From: Shinella sp. UYSO24 | GTDB lineage: Bacteria; Pseudomonadota; Alphaproteobacteria; Rhizobiales; Rhizobiaceae | Assembly: GCA_902167985.1 (NCBI GenBank) | Contig: CABHNZ010000007.1 | Span: 124,001-188,000, forward strand | DNA: 64,000 bases | Direction of reading: 5' to 3' | Made by a program: the position numbers and the translations under genes | In this document: in pieces, positions 1 through 9,848 of the stretch | Position numbering within the stretch: position 1 is the first letter of the stretch | Layout of the letters: each line of letters starts with the position of its first letter | The notes under the pieces: generated by a model | Told to the model about the DNA's origin: nothing | The model's database searches: none | Seen by the model: the letters and a program-made list of their open reading frames with translations, nothing else

Positions 1-1374
1 TTCTATTCCGGCTATTATCGCCATGTCGCAAGCGTCGAGAAGACCGGCGACCGCGAAGTCACCTTCCGTTTCGACGAGAAGAACAACAAGGAACTGCCCT
101 CGATCGTCGGCGACTTTCCAATCCTGCCGAAGCACTGGTGGGAAGGCACGGATGCCAAGGGCAACAAGCGGGATATCTCAAAAACCACGCTTGAGCCGCC
201 CATGGGCTCCGGTCCCTACAAGATCGCCGCCATCCAGCCCGGCCAGACGATCCGTTACGAATTGCGGGACGATTATTGGGGCAAGGACCTGCCGATCAAT
301 ATCGGCCAGTACAATCTGCGCGCCATCAACTACACCTATTTCGCCGATGCCGATGTGGAGTTCGAGGCTTTTCGCGCCGGCACGATCGATTACCGCCAGG
401 AAAACAGTTCCAGCCGCTGGGCGACGCGCTATGATTTCGATGCGGTGAAGGACGGTCGGGTCAAGAAGGAAGCGTTGCCCAACGAGTTTCGCGCCACCGG
501 CATCATGCAGGCCATGGTGCCGAATACGCGTCGTGACATGTTCAAGGATGCCCGCGTTCGCGAGGCACTGAACTACGCCTTCGACTTCGAAGACATGAAC
601 CGCAGCCTTGCTTACGGCGGTCTGAAGCGCGTCGACAGCTTCTTCTGGGGCACGGATCTGGCCTCCAAGGGCCTGCCGGAAGGCAAGGAACTGGCGCTGC
701 TCGAAAAACTGAAGGACAAGGTTCCGGCCGAGGTCTTCACCACGCCCTATACGAACCCGGTCGGTGGCGACCCGCAAAAGGCGCGCGACAACCTGCGCAA
801 GGCGGTCGAACTCTTCAAACAGGCCGGCTGGGAGCTGAAGGGCACCAAGATGGTCAATGCCAAGACCGGCCAGCCGATGAGCTTCGAGATCCTCATCAAC
901 AGTTCGTCTCTGGAGCGCTCGATCAATCCCTTCGTCGCCAGCCTCAAGCGGATCGGCGTTGATGCGCGCATCCGCACGGTGGATAGCTCGCAATATGTCA
1001 ACCGCGTCAGAAGCTTCGACTATGACATGATCTGGTCGGTCTGGGCCGAAACCATGAACCCCGGCAACGAGCAGACGGAATATTGGGGCTCGGCCTCCGC
1101 CAACCGCCAGGGCTCGCGCAACTATGCCGGCATCAGCGACCCGGCCGTCGACGCGCTGATTGCCGATATCATCCAGGCGCCGAACCGAGACGATCAGGTC
1201 GCGGCCGTCCACGCGCTCGACCGCGTGCTTCTTGCCAATCACTATGTCGTGCCGCTCTTCTATTCGGGTGAATCGAAGATCGCCTACTGGAACCGCCTGT
1301 CGCATCCCGATCCCCTGCCGGAATATGGTCTCGGCTTTCCGTCGAGCTGGTTTGCCTCTCAGCCTGCCAAATAG
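1..1374 (+). CDS. yejA: YejA-type ABC transporter substrate-binding protein (5' truncated by window edge)
   Basis: The reading frame is open from base 1, so the N-terminus and signal peptide lie outside the window; 457 residues remain. The sequence resembles the C-terminal two thirds of family 5 (peptide/microcin C type) periplasmic binding proteins: it contains PMGSGPYKI, then LNYAFDFEDMN and SYGGLKR-like segments, and ends FPSSWFASQPAK. It is followed after about 200 bases by yejB, yejE and yejF, which fits the yejABEF importer order. Expected role: capture of oligopeptides, including peptide-nucleotide antibiotics, in the periplasm for delivery to YejBE. The ATG at 202 is internal and not the start. 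No frameshift is seen in this gene. Confidence 0.9.
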   Translation, partial: FYSGYYRHVASVEKTGDREVTFRFDEKNNKELPSIVGDFPILPKHWWEGTDAKGNKRDISKTTLEPPMGSGPYKIAAIQPGQTIRYELRDDYWGKDLPINIGQYNLRAINYTYFADADVEFEAFRAGTIDYRQENSSSRWATRYDFDAVKDGRVKKEALPNEFRATGIMQAMVPNTRRDMFKDARVREALNYAFDFEDMNRSLAYGGLKRVDSFFWGTDLASKGLPEGKELALLEKLKDKVPAEVFTTPYTNPVGGDPQKARDNLRKAVELFKQAGWELKGTKMVNAKTGQPMSFEILINSSSLERSINPFVASLKRIGVDARIRTVDSSQYVNRVRSFDYDMIWSVWAETMNPGNEQTEYWGSASANRQGSRNYAGISDPAVDALIADIIQAPNRDDQVAAVHALDRVLLANHYVVPLFYSGESKIAYWNRLSHPDPLPEYGLGFPSSWFASQPAK

Positions 1375-1573
1375 CCGTATCGCAAAGTCTGAAAATCGCT
1401 GACGGCTTGCGTGGCGCAACGTCAGCTGGTCCATATGAGAATATGATTCGCCTGCAACACCGAGAGGCCCGCCATTTGACCAAAGCATTGATCGCCAGCT
1501 TTGCGGACCATGCGCCGGGCGCAATGCCTCAGGGCATTCCGGCGATGTCGGGCATGACGGGACACGATCGCTG

Positions 1574-2656
1574 ATGGGCGCCTATATCCTTCGCCGCATC
1601 CTTCTGATGATACCGACACTGGTCGGGATCATGGCGATTTCCTTTCTCGTCGTTCAGTTTGCGCCCGGCGGCCCGGTCGAGCAGGTGATTGCCCAGATCC
1701 AGGGGCAGGATAGCGGCGACCGGCTGTCCGGTGGCGGCAATGACATGATGAGCCAGGGCACCGGCGACGACAGCCGCTATCGTGGCGCCCAGGGGCTCGA
1801 TCCGGAATTCATCAAGAAGCTCGAAATACAGTTCGGCTTCGACAAGCCGCCGCTCACCCGCTTCCTCGACATGATGTGGAACTATGTCCGCTTCGATTTC
1901 GGCGAGAGCTTCTTCCGCAACACCTCGGTCATCGATCTCATCATCGACAAGCTGCCTGTCTCCATGTCGCTCGGCTTCTGGATCCTGATCGTCTCCTACA
2001 TGATCTCCATCCCGCTCGGCATCCGCAAGGCGGTGAAGGATGGCTCGACCTTCGACGTCTGGACCTCTGGCGTCGTCATCGTCGGCTATGCCGTGCCGAG
2101 CTTCCTCTTCGGCATCCTGCTGATCGTCCTCTTTGCCGGCGGATCCTTCCTCGACTGGTTTCCGCTGCGCGGCCTCGTCTCGGATGATTTCGCAAGCCTG
2201 ACCTGGCCGCAGAAGATCCTCGATTATTTCTGGCATCTCACTTTGCCGCTGATCGCGCTGTCGCTGTCGGCCTTCGCCACCACGACGCTTCTGACGAAGA
2301 ACTCCTTCATCGACGAGATCAAGAAACAATATGTCATCACCGCGCGCGCCAAGGGGCTTACCGAGCGGCGGGTGCTTTACGGCCATGTGTTCCGCAATGC
2401 CATGCTGATCGTCATCGCCGGCTTTCCGAGCGCCTTCATCTCGGCCTTCTTCACCGGATCGCTGCTGATCGAGAACATCTTCTCGCTCGATGGTCTCGGC
2501 CGCCTCGGCTATCTGTCGATCGTCAACCGCGATTACCCGATCGTCTTCGGCACGCTCTACATCTTCTCGCTGATGGGCCTCGTCGTCAGCCTTCTCTCCG
2601 ACCTGATCTATACCTGGATCGATCCGCGCATCGATTTCGAGCGGAGGGACGTCTGA
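1574..2656 (+). CDS. yejB: YejB-type ABC transporter permease
   Basis: A 360-residue inner-membrane permease. It starts [19 protein letters not shown], the typical first membrane segment of DppB/YejB proteins, and has the long periplasmic insertion after helix 1 (about residues 40-80) that separates YejB from DppB. The EAA-type cytoplasmic loop is visible around [27 protein letters not shown]. Further hydrophobic segments run to residue about 345. Its stop codon overlaps the yejE start (TGATG at 2654-2658), so the two are probably translationally coupled. The frame is intact. Forms the channel with YejE. Confidence 0.93.
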   Translation: MGAYILRRILLMIPTLVGIMAISFLVVQFAPGGPVEQVIAQIQGQDSGDRLSGGGNDMMSQGTGDDSRYRGAQGLDPEFIKKLEIQFGFDKPPLTRFLDMMWNYVRFDFGESFFRNTSVIDLIIDKLPVSMSLGFWILIVSYMISIPLGIRKAVKDGSTFDVWTSGVVIVGYAVPSFLFGILLIVLFAGGSFLDWFPLRGLVSDDFASLTWPQKILDYFWHLTLPLIALSLSAFATTTLLTKNSFIDEIKKQYVITARAKGLTERRVLYGHVFRNAMLIVIAGFPSAFISAFFTGSLLIENIFSLDGLGRLGYLSIVNRDYPIVFGTLYIFSLMGLVVSLLSDLIYTWIDPRIDFERRDV

Positions 2657-3800
2657 TGGAAGCGAGCGCCGTGAACACCGCCACCGGTATCGTCGCCCCG
2701 AAGCGTCCATGGATCTCGCCGGCCAACCGAAGGCGGCTGTCGAATTTCCGTGCCAACAGGCGCGGCTTCTGGTCCTTCTGGATCTTCATGATCCTCTTCG
2801 TGCTGAGCCTGTTTGCCGAATTCATTGCCAATGACCGGCCGATCATCGCCTCCTACAAGGGCGAGATCCTTTTCCCCGTCCTCGTCGATTACCCGGAAGA
2901 GAAATTCGGCGGCTTTCTGGCAACGACCGATTACCGCTCCGATTACATCGAGCAGGAGATAGACGCGCATGGCTGGATGATCTGGCCGCCGGTGCGCTAT
3001 TCCTATCAGACGGTCAATTCCAACCTGCCGCATTCGGCGCCGACCGCCCCCTTCTGGATGATGAAGGCGGATGAGCGCTGCAAATCCTATCCGGAAGGCG
3101 CAAACGACAAGAATTGCCGCCTCGGCAACATGAACTGGCTCGGCACCGACGATCAGGCCCGCGATGTTCTGGCCCGGATGATCTACGGCTTCAGGATTTC
3201 GGTTCTCTTCGGCCTGGCGCTCACTATCTGCTCGGCGATCATCGGTGTCTCGGCCGGCGCCATTCAGGGCTATTTCGGTGGCTGGACGGATCTTCTCCTG
3301 CAGCGCTTCATCGAGATCTGGTCGTCCATGCCGGTTCTCTACATTCTCCTGATTATCGCAGCCATCCTGCCGCCCGGCTTCTTCGTGCTTCTAGGGATCA
3401 TGCTGCTCTTCTCCTGGGTCGGCTTCGTCGGCGTGGTGCGGGCGGAATTCCTGCGCGCCCGAAACTTCGAATATGTGCGGGCCGCCCGCGCGCTCGGCGT
3501 CGGCAACTGGACGATCATGTATCGCCACCTCCTGCCCAATGCGATGGTCGCGACGCTGACCTTCCTGCCCTTCATCCTCTCGGGCTCGATCGCGACCCTG
3601 ACCTCGCTGGATTTCTTAGGCTTCGGCATGCGCCCGGCTCGCCCTCGCTGGGTGAAATGATCGCTCAGGGCAAGAACAACCTTCAGGCCCCCTGGCTTGG
3701 TCTGACCGCCTTCTTCACCATGTCGATCATGCTCTCTCTGCTGATCTTCATCGGCGAGGCGGTGCGCGATGCCTTCGATCCGCGAAAGACCTTCGGATGA
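2656..3800 (+). CDS. yejE: YejE-type ABC transporter permease (frameshifted as sequenced)
   Basis: Second permease of the Yej importer. The first frame gives 334 residues and then goes out of frame near base 3631, where GFGM is followed by RPARPRWVK and a stop. Adding one C there restores GFGMPPGSPSLGEMIAQGKNN and a normal C-terminus ending DAFDPRKTFG at 3800, for 381 residues. The N-terminal cytoplasmic part is followed by a membrane helix at about residues 30-55 and a large periplasmic loop with the sequence WLGTDDQARDVLARM. The EAA loop is seen in RARNFEYVRAARALGVGNW. The break is one of many identical one-base losses in this window and is probably a sequencing error. Confidence 0.9.
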
Positions 3801-3869
3801 CCGCGCCCTCGTCAACCGTCTCTGTCGGGGCTAGACTGCGCCGTCATCAAGGCAGCCGAGGATCTGGCG

Positions 3870-4157
3870 ATGAACAAGATCGTGCGCGAACATTATCCGG
3901 TGGCCAACCTGCCTGAGGATCTGCGGGTGGGGCTGGATGCCGATGCCCGCGTGCGGGTCGTGGTGGAAGTCGAAGACGAAGTTGTTCCGAAGGGCGGCAC
4001 AGCCTTTGATTTCAGCGCACTTGCCGATCGCCCACCACTCACCGTGGAGGAGACGCTTGCTTTGATCAAGCAAGTGCGCGAGCAGGATCGGCCATCGGTC
4101 TCCATGGAAGAAGCTGTGGCACGTATCCGCGCACTTCGAGATGAATGGGACGACTGA
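3870..4157 (+). CDS. Antitoxin of a PIN-domain toxin-antitoxin pair
   Basis: A 95-residue protein beginning MNKIVREHYPVANLPEDLR, a start shared by a rhizobial family of small antitoxins. The N-terminal part has an acidic, strand-rich stretch (residues about 28-45, RVRVVVEVEDEV), which could be a DNA-binding/dimer region, and the C-terminal part is helical and charged (EEAVARIRALRDEWDD), as expected for a toxin-wrapping tail. Its stop overlaps the toxin start by one base (TGATG at 4155-4159). The pair sits between yejE and yejF, where the operon normally has no gene. The specific DNA-binding fold was not identified from sequence alone. Confidence 0.72.
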   Translation: MNKIVREHYPVANLPEDLRVGLDADARVRVVVEVEDEVVPKGGTAFDFSALADRPPLTVEETLALIKQVREQDRPSVSMEEAVARIRALRDEWDD

Positions 4158-4632
4158 TGACAGGCGTCGAGCGCATCTATCTCGATACCAATCTGTTCAT
4201 TGCGGCCTTTGAAAGAAAAGATGCGCTGAGCATTCGCTTTGGAGAGCTTTTCACGGCATCCAGACAACCCGGTCATAAGGCATTCGTAACCAGCGAATTG
4301 ACCCTGTCGGAGGTTCTCGTTGGGCCGTGCCGCAGTCGTGATGACAGCCTGATCGGGTCTTATGAGATGCTGGTCAGAACCAGTGAATGGTTGGATGTTG
4401 TGCCCGTAGCAAGGCAGGTCCTGCAAATGGCTGCCGTGCTGAGGCGTCTGCATTGAGCCTCAAACTCCCGGATGCGATCCATCTGGCGACCGCCTTGGGC
4501 ACGGGGTGCTCGCATATCTTGACCGATGATCGTGGCATTGGTCGTGCAAGCCTGCCGGCTGATGCGCAGATTGAAATTCTCCGTCCCGACGCCACGACGC
4601 TGGACGCCCTCATTCAGGAACTCTCCGCATGA
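4157..4632 (+). CDS. vapC: VapC-like PIN-domain toxin (frameshifted as sequenced)
   Basis: Reads as a PIN-domain ribonuclease. The first acidic metal-binding residue is in IYLDTNLFIAAFE (residues about 6-18) and a conserved Glu follows in SELTLSEVLVGP. The frame breaks near 4450 (RRLH then stop). With one base added it continues SLKLPDAIHLATALGTGCSHILTDDRGI, the classic PIN segment carrying the third and fourth acidic residues (the D of PDAIHLATA and the D of TDDRG). Repaired length is 158 residues. Its TGA (4630-4632) overlaps the yejF ATG at 4629, so toxin and ABC ATPase are translationally linked. Expected activity: cleavage of RNA, probably tRNA or rRNA, when the antitoxin is lost. If the frameshift is real, the toxin is inactive. 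Confidence 0.8.
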
Positions 4633-6256
4633 CCGAACCGCTTCTCACCGTCCGTGATCTGTCGGTCGCCTTTCATCAGGGTGGGCAGACCTCGCTTGCG
4701 GTCGACAAGGTCTCCTTCGAGATCCGCCCCGGCGAGGTTCTGGCGCTGGTCGGCGAGAGCGGCTCGGGCAAGTCGGTCACGGCAAACTCCATCCTGCGGC
4801 TTCTGCCCTATCCGGCGGCAAGCCACCCGACGGGCGAGATCCGCTTTGCCGGCCAGGATCTCCTGCATGCACCGGAGCCGGCCATCCGCCGGGTGCGCGG
4901 CAATGATATCACCATGATCTTCCAGGAGCCGATGACCTCGCTCAATCCGCTCCATTCCATCGAAAAGCAGATCGGCGAGATCCTTGAACTGCATCAGGGC
5001 ATGGATGCGCGAGCGACCCGCGCCCGGACATTGGAACTCCTCCATCAGGTCGGCATCCGCGAGCCGGAAAAGCGGCTGAAAGCCTATCCGCATGAGTTGT
5101 CCGGCGGCCAGCGCCAGCGCGTGATGATCGCGATGGCGCTCGCCAACCGCCCGAAACTTCTGATCGCCGACGAGCCGACCACGGCTCTCGACGTCACCGT
5201 TCAGGCGCAGATCCTCGAACTCCTGCGCCAGCTGAAGGGTGAGCATGGCATGTCCATGCTCTTCATCACCCATGATCTCGGCATCGTTCGGAAATTCGCC
5301 GATCGCGTCTGTGTCATGACCAAGGGCAAGATAGTCGAGGAGGGCGCCGTCGAGGATGTCTTCTCGAAGCCGCAGCACGAATATACCCGCCATCTCCTCT
5401 CGTCGGAACCGCGCGGCGAGCCGTCACCGGCCGATCCCTCGCGCCCGGTCGTCATCGAAGGCAAGGACCTGCGCGTCTGGTTCCCGGTAAAGGCCGGACT
5501 GATGCGCAAGGTGGTCGATCATGTGAAGGCCGTGGATGGCGTCGATCTCGCATTGCGCGCCGGAGAAACGCTCGGCGTCGTCGGCGAATCCGGTTCCGGC
5601 AAGACGACGCTTGGTCTGGCGCTCGCCCGTCTCATCTCGTCCAAGGGCCGCATCGTCTTCATCGGCAATCAGATCGATGGCTTTTCTTTCCGCCAGATGC
5701 TGCCTTTCCGCGATCGGCTTCAGGTCGTCTTTCAGGACCCGTTCGGATCGCTCAGCCCGCGCATGCCGGTCGCGAGATCATCGCCGAAGGCCTGAAGGTT
5801 CACGAAAAGCAGCTTTCCGCCGATGAGCGGGATGAGCGCGTTTCCTGGGCGCTGAAGGAAGTCGGCCTCGATCCCGCCACCCGCTGGCGATATCCGCACG
5901 AATTTTCCGGCGGCCAGCGGCAGCGCATCGCTATTGCCCGCGCCATGGTGCTGAAACCTCGTTTCGTCATGCTCGACGAGCCCACGTCCGCGCTCGACAT
6001 GACGGTGCAGGCGCAGGTGGTCGATCTCCTGCGCGACCTGCAGAAGAAGCATGATCTCGCCTATCTCTTCATCAGCCATGACCTGAAGGTGGTGAAAGCG
6101 CTCGCCAACCACGTCATCGTCATGCGGCTCGGCAAGGTGGTCGAGGAAGGGCCCGCGGCAGAGATCTTCAGCGCGCCGAGAGAAGATTATACCCGCGCCC
6201 TCATGGCCGCCGCCTTCAATATCGAGGCCGTCGAAAGCGGCACTGTCAGCCAGTAA
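4629..6256 (+). CDS. yejF: YejF-type ABC transporter ATPase, two nucleotide-binding domains (frameshifted as sequenced)
   Basis: Tandem ATPase of the Yej importer. Domain 1 (residues about 1-265) has Walker [10 protein letters not shown], signature LSGGQRQRV and Walker [13 protein letters not shown]. Domain 2 (about 285-542) has [29 protein letters not shown] and [12 protein letters not shown]. The frame breaks near 5772, after SPRMPVA. Adding one base restores [18 protein letters not shown] and the rest of domain 2 up to the stop at 6256 (542 residues). The start ATG at 4629 overlaps the end of the toxin gene. Powers YejBE from the cytoplasmic face. Confidence 0.9.
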
Positions 6257-6270
6257 TCCGGAGCATCTCC

Positions 6271-7221
6271 ATGTCAGACAAGGGTTCGATCGTCATCGAC
6301 CTCAAGTTCGAACGTCGCCAGATCGATGCGGCGCTCGCAAACGCCTTCAAGGGCCACACGGTCCTTCGGGCAGACGATGCCGGCGCAGATCTTGCGGAGG
6401 CGCGCTATGCCGTTCTCTGGAAGCCGGATCTGGACCTCTTCAGGCGCGCTCCAAAACTGGAAATCCTGTTTTCCGGCGGTGCCGGCGTCGATGGCATTCT
6501 GGCTGTTCCCGGCCTGCCTGATCTGCCCATCGTCCGCTTTGTCGATGAAAGCCTGACGGTCCGCATGAGCGAATGGGTCGTCCTTCAGGCGCTCACCCAT
6601 CTGCGTCAGGTGCCGACCTATCTGAAGCAGCAGCGCGAGCATCTCTGGAACGAGCTTGCCCAGCCGGAAGCCAAAGACCTGACGGTCGGTGTCATGGGCC
6701 TGGGCGTGCTCGGTCAGGATAGTGTCCGCAAGCTGAAGATCATGGGCTTCGATGTCATCGGCTGGTCGCGAAGCAAGAAGGAGATCGATGGCGTCGAAAC
6801 CTTCGATGCGCAAGGCCTCGACGCATTCCTTGCAAAGACCGACATCCTTGTCGGCCTCCTGCCGCTCACCGATGACACGCGCGGCATTTTCAATGCTGTG
6901 CTGTTTGGCAAGCTCCGTCAGGGCGGCGCGCTCGCAAAGCCTGTTTTCATCAATGCCGGCCGTGGCGGCAGCCAGGTCGAGGGCGATCTCGTGGTGGCGC
7001 TGGAGACTGGCATTCTTGGCGGGGCCTCGCTCGATGTCTTCGAGCGCGAGCCGCTCGGCGCCGAAAGCCCGCTCTGGGACATGGACAATGTCGTCATCAC
7101 CCCGCATGCGGCCTCCGCGTCGGATGTGTCGGCCCTGTTCCGCACGGTCGAGGCTCAGATCGCGCGATATGAGGCAGGTGAGCCCTTGGCCCACGTCGTT
7201 GATCGCGTGACTGGTTATTGA
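6271..7221 (+). CDS. ghrA: Glyoxylate/hydroxypyruvate reductase A-like D-2-hydroxyacid dehydrogenase
   Basis: A 316-residue NAD(P)-dependent 2-hydroxyacid dehydrogenase. The Rossmann motif GVMGLGVLG is at about residues 139-147. The catalytic Arg is in NAGRGG, the Glu in DVFEREPL and the His in VITPHAAS. It lacks the N-terminal extensions of PdxB or SerA and fits the GhrA subfamily, which reduces glyoxylate and hydroxypyruvate. It begins only 15 bases after yejF and could be co-transcribed with the yej operon. Substrate is inferred from the family. Confidence 0.85.
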   Translation: MSDKGSIVIDLKFERRQIDAALANAFKGHTVLRADDAGADLAEARYAVLWKPDLDLFRRAPKLEILFSGGAGVDGILAVPGLPDLPIVRFVDESLTVRMSEWVVLQALTHLRQVPTYLKQQREHLWNELAQPEAKDLTVGVMGLGVLGQDSVRKLKIMGFDVIGWSRSKKEIDGVETFDAQGLDAFLAKTDILVGLLPLTDDTRGIFNAVLFGKLRQGGALAKPVFINAGRGGSQVEGDLVVALETGILGGASLDVFEREPLGAESPLWDMDNVVITPHAASASDVSALFRTVEAQIARYEAGEPLAHVVDRVTGY

Positions 7222-7321
7222 TCTCGGCCTGTGTCACATTGACGCAAGGCAGTGCTGCGCCTCGCGCATGGCCGCCATGGAAAAGCCTGCTGGACTTGGA
7301 AGGTTTTTTTCTTGATAAGAA

Positions 7322-7340
7322 CTGCCCGGAGGCCGGGCAG
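7322..7340. other. Perfect hairpin upstream of pncB
   Basis: CTGCCCGG and CCGGGCAG form an 8-bp perfect inverted repeat with a 3-base loop, about 70 bases before the pncB start and just after a run of seven T. On the plus strand it is not followed by a U-run, so it is a poor terminator in that direction. It could be a repressor site or a leader hairpin for pncB, or a weak terminator for ghrA. Function is not established. Confidence 0.4.
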
Positions 7341-7409
7341 CTGCCGCCTTCCGATGCATAGCACTAAGGCAAAGCCGGTTGCGCCGCGCGGGCCGGCAAC
7401 GGGGTAGGC

Positions 7410-8711
7410 ATGACGAAGACCGATATCGCCACCAGGTTCTACAATCACACCTGGAAGCTCGACCCGATCATCCGCAGCCTGATCGATACGGATTTCTACA
7501 AGCTGCTGATGCTGCAGATGATCTGGAAGCTCTATCCGGATGTTGACGCGACCTTTTCGCTGATCAACCGCACGACGCGGGTGAAACTGGCCGAAGAGAT
7601 CGACGAGGCGGAGCTGCGCGAGCAGCTCGATCACGCCCGTTCGCTGACGCTCACCAAGAAGGAGATGATCTGGCTCGCGGGTAACACTTTCTACGGCCGC
7701 AAGCAGATCTTCGAACCGGAATTCCTCACCTGGCTCTCCAACTATCGCCTGCCGGAATACGAGCTGAGCAAGCGTGACGGCCAGTATGAGCTGAGCTTCC
7801 ATGGCAAGTGGATGGAAACCACCATGTGGGAGATCCCGGCGCTTGCCATCATCAACGAGCTGCGCTCGCGCTCGGCCATGCGTTCGCTCGGTTATTTCAC
7901 CCTCGATGTTCTTTATGCGCGCGCCAAGGCCCGCATGTGGGAAAAGGTCGAGCGTCTGCGCGATCTTCCGGGCCTGCGCATTTCCGATTTCGGCACCCGC
8001 CGCCGTCACAGCTTCCTGTGGCAGCGCTGGTGCGTCGAGGCGCTGAAGGAAGGCATAGGCTCGGGCTTCACCGGCACCAGCAACGTCTCGCTGGCAATGG
8101 ATTCCGATCTCGAAGCCGTCGGCACCAACGCCCATGAACTGCCGATGGTCGTGGCAGCCCTTGCCGAAACCGACGAGGATCTGCTGGCAGCGCCCTATCA
8201 GGTGATGAAGGACTGGAACCGTCTCTATCACGGCAACCTGCTGATCGTTCTTCCCGATGCCTTCGGCACCGCAGCCTTCCTGCGCAATGCGCCGGACTGG
8301 GTGGCCGACTGGACCGGCTTCCGCCCCGACAGCGCCCCGCCGATCGAAGGCGGCGAGAAGATCATCGACTGGTGGAAGAAGATGGTCGCGACCGAAGAGC
8401 AAGCTTCTGATCTTCTCGGACGCCTCGATGTCGATGCCATCATCGACACCTACCGGCATTTCGAGGGCAGGGTGCGGATGAGCTTCGGCTGGGGCACCAA
8501 CCTCACCAATGATTTCATCGGCTGCGCGCCTCAGCAGATGGCCGGGCTCGAGCCGATCTCGGTCGTCTGCAAGGTCACGGATGCCAATGGCCGCCCGGCG
8601 GTAAAACTGTCGGACAATGTCCGCAAGGCCACCGGCACGCCGGAAGAGGTCGAGCGCTACCTGAAACTCTTCGGCCAGGAAGATCGCGTCGAAAAGGCCG
8701 TCTTCGTCTGA
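7410..8711 (+). CDS. pncB: Nicotinate phosphoribosyltransferase
   Basis: A 433-residue enzyme of the Preiss-Handler NAD salvage route, joining nicotinate and PRPP to give nicotinate mononucleotide. The recognisable parts are [16 protein letters not shown] near the start, the phosphorylatable-His region [11 protein letters not shown] in the middle, and the phosphate-binding GWGTNLTND near residue 360. Length is normal for proteobacterial PncB. It has its own upstream gap of about 190 bases, with a hairpin at 7322-7340, and is closed by a clear terminator at 8733. Intact frame. Confidence 0.95.
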   Translation: MTKTDIATRFYNHTWKLDPIIRSLIDTDFYKLLMLQMIWKLYPDVDATFSLINRTTRVKLAEEIDEAELREQLDHARSLTLTKKEMIWLAGNTFYGRKQIFEPEFLTWLSNYRLPEYELSKRDGQYELSFHGKWMETTMWEIPALAIINELRSRSAMRSLGYFTLDVLYARAKARMWEKVERLRDLPGLRISDFGTRRRHSFLWQRWCVEALKEGIGSGFTGTSNVSLAMDSDLEAVGTNAHELPMVVAALAETDEDLLAAPYQVMKDWNRLYHGNLLIVLPDAFGTAAFLRNAPDWVADWTGFRPDSAPPIEGGEKIIDWWKKMVATEEQASDLLGRLDVDAIIDTYRHFEGRVRMSFGWGTNLTNDFIGCAPQQMAGLEPISVVCKVTDANGRPAVKLSDNVRKATGTPEEVERYLKLFGQEDRVEKAVFV

Positions 8712-8732
8712 TGTGCCCCTGCCGTAAGGCGA

Positions 8733-8773
8733 CAAAAAAGGCCCCGTGACGCATGGTGTCCGGGGCCTTTCTG
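8733..8773 (+). terminator. Rho-independent terminator after pncB
   Basis: AAAGGCCCCG and CGGGGCCTTT form a 10-bp perfect stem around an interval of 15 bases, with A-rich sequence before and T after. It can act in both directions, for pncB on the plus strand and for the minus-strand gene ending at 8790. Confidence 0.85.
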
Positions 8774-8789
8774 CATTCAAGCGCTGATC

Positions 8790-9203
8790 TTACTGGATGA
8801 CCTGCACCACCGTATGGGTGCGCGGATCGACGATCACACGCTGGTTGTTGACGATCGCATAGGCATAGGCCGGATCCTGCGGCACCGGCGTCACGATCAC
8901 GCCCTGCGGCATCGGATGGCCAACCGCGATCTCCTGTTCCACCACGACAGGTGCGGCCGGCACCGGCTGCTCTTCGACATAGGTGACGACCTCGCGCGGC
9001 GGCGGATCGATGGCGGTGCCGGCAACGGCGCCAACCACGCCACCCACCGCAGCGCCGATCGGCCCGCCGACAATGGCGCCGGTCACGGCACCGCCGGCAG
9101 CGCCTGTCACAGTGCTCTGCTGGGCGAATGCGCCTGCCGGAATGGCTACGGCCGTCAGGCCGGCGGCAAGGATGGCGGCGGAAACAGTAACGATCTTTTT
9201 CAT
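8790..9203 (-). CDS. Secreted glycine-zipper protein with DUF1236-like C-terminus
   Basis: A 137-residue protein with a typical signal peptide (MKKIVTVSAAILAAGLTAVA, cleavage likely after AFAQ). A glycine-zipper stretch follows (residues about 33-65, repeats such as GAAGGAVTGAIVGGPIGAAVGG). The C-terminal 60 residues contain AYAIVNNQRVIVDPRTHTVVQVI, the pattern of DUF1236 domains common in rhizobia. A strong GAGGAG site lies just before the ATG at 9203. Probably envelope-associated. Function unknown. Monocistronic, with a bidirectional terminator downstream. Confidence 0.8.
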   Translation of the reverse strand: MKKIVTVSAAILAAGLTAVAIPAGAFAQQSTVTGAAGGAVTGAIVGGPIGAAVGGVVGAVAGTAIDPPPREVVTYVEEQPVPAAPVVVEQEIAVGHPMPQGVIVTPVPQDPAYAYAIVNNQRVIVDPRTHTVVQVIQ

Positions 9204-9452
9204 GCTTCTTCTCCTCGTTCAAAGTCCAGCCCTACAATGGCTGGTCGAGGAAAGCCGTTCCCGATCGACGCTCACCTTTGGTAAGGCATTGAAATATTGA
9301 GAGAGCGAGGAGCCCGCAAAAGATGCGGTTGCGCCTTGCGGTGGCGCTGGAGTGCCTAGCGAGGAAGAAGAATCTCGCGGTCTTGACGGGGCTGCCTATT
9401 GTCGAAGGGCGGTGCCCGTCTATTTCCTTGGTGTAACGTAGAGGATCTTGCC

Positions 9453-9848
9453 TTGGAATATCGTTTCCTGATCGTCGAGGACAGCTTGCTCGTCGCCATG
9501 GATATCGAGGATGCGGTACACCGCAGCGGCCATGATGTGGTCGGCATTGCACCCGATATGAAAGTTGCCCTCAACTACACCAAGGACACCGACATAGCTT
9601 TTGTCGATGTGCGGCTTGCCGATGGCGAGACCGGACCGGAGATCGCGCGGACGCTTGCGGAATTCGGCATCGTCGTCATCATGATCACCGGCAATCCCGG
9701 TGTCGTCGCATCGGGCGTCTCCGGCGTCGTCGGCGTCATGGCAAAGCCTTTGACCGATCAGGCCTCGATGGATCTGATCCAGTTTGCCGTCGATCGCAAG
9801 AATGGCCGGGCCGGCACGCCGCCCGCGCGCCTGCGGCTGTTTCACTGA
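9453..9848 (+). CDS. Single-domain response regulator (receiver domain)
   Basis: About 131 residues forming only a CheY-like receiver domain. The acidic pair is in FLIVEDSLL, the phospho-acceptor Asp in AFVDVRLADG, the conserved Thr in VIMITGNPG and the Lys in VMAKPLT. I chose the TTG start at 9453 because GAGGA lies seven bases upstream and the protein then begins directly at the first strand (LEYRFLIVED); an ATG at 9399 in the same frame would add 18 unconserved residues. There is no output domain and no histidine kinase nearby, so it probably serves a distant kinase or general stress phosphorelay. The stop codon lies in a tandem repeat. Confidence 0.85.
   Translation: MEYRFLIVEDSLLVAMDIEDAVHRSGHDVVGIAPDMKVALNYTKDTDIAFVDVRLADGETGPEIARTLAEFGIVVIMITGNPGVVASGVSGVVGVMAKPLTDQASMDLIQFAVDRKNGRAGTPPARLRLFH

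Noticed and set aside
178-1524. Long minus-strand open frames opposite yejA, pncB, the transporters and the pilus genes (up to about 520 codons)
   Set aside because: They mirror real genes in high-GC DNA, are rich in Arg/His/Asp from reversed codons, lack ribosome sites and resemble no protein family.
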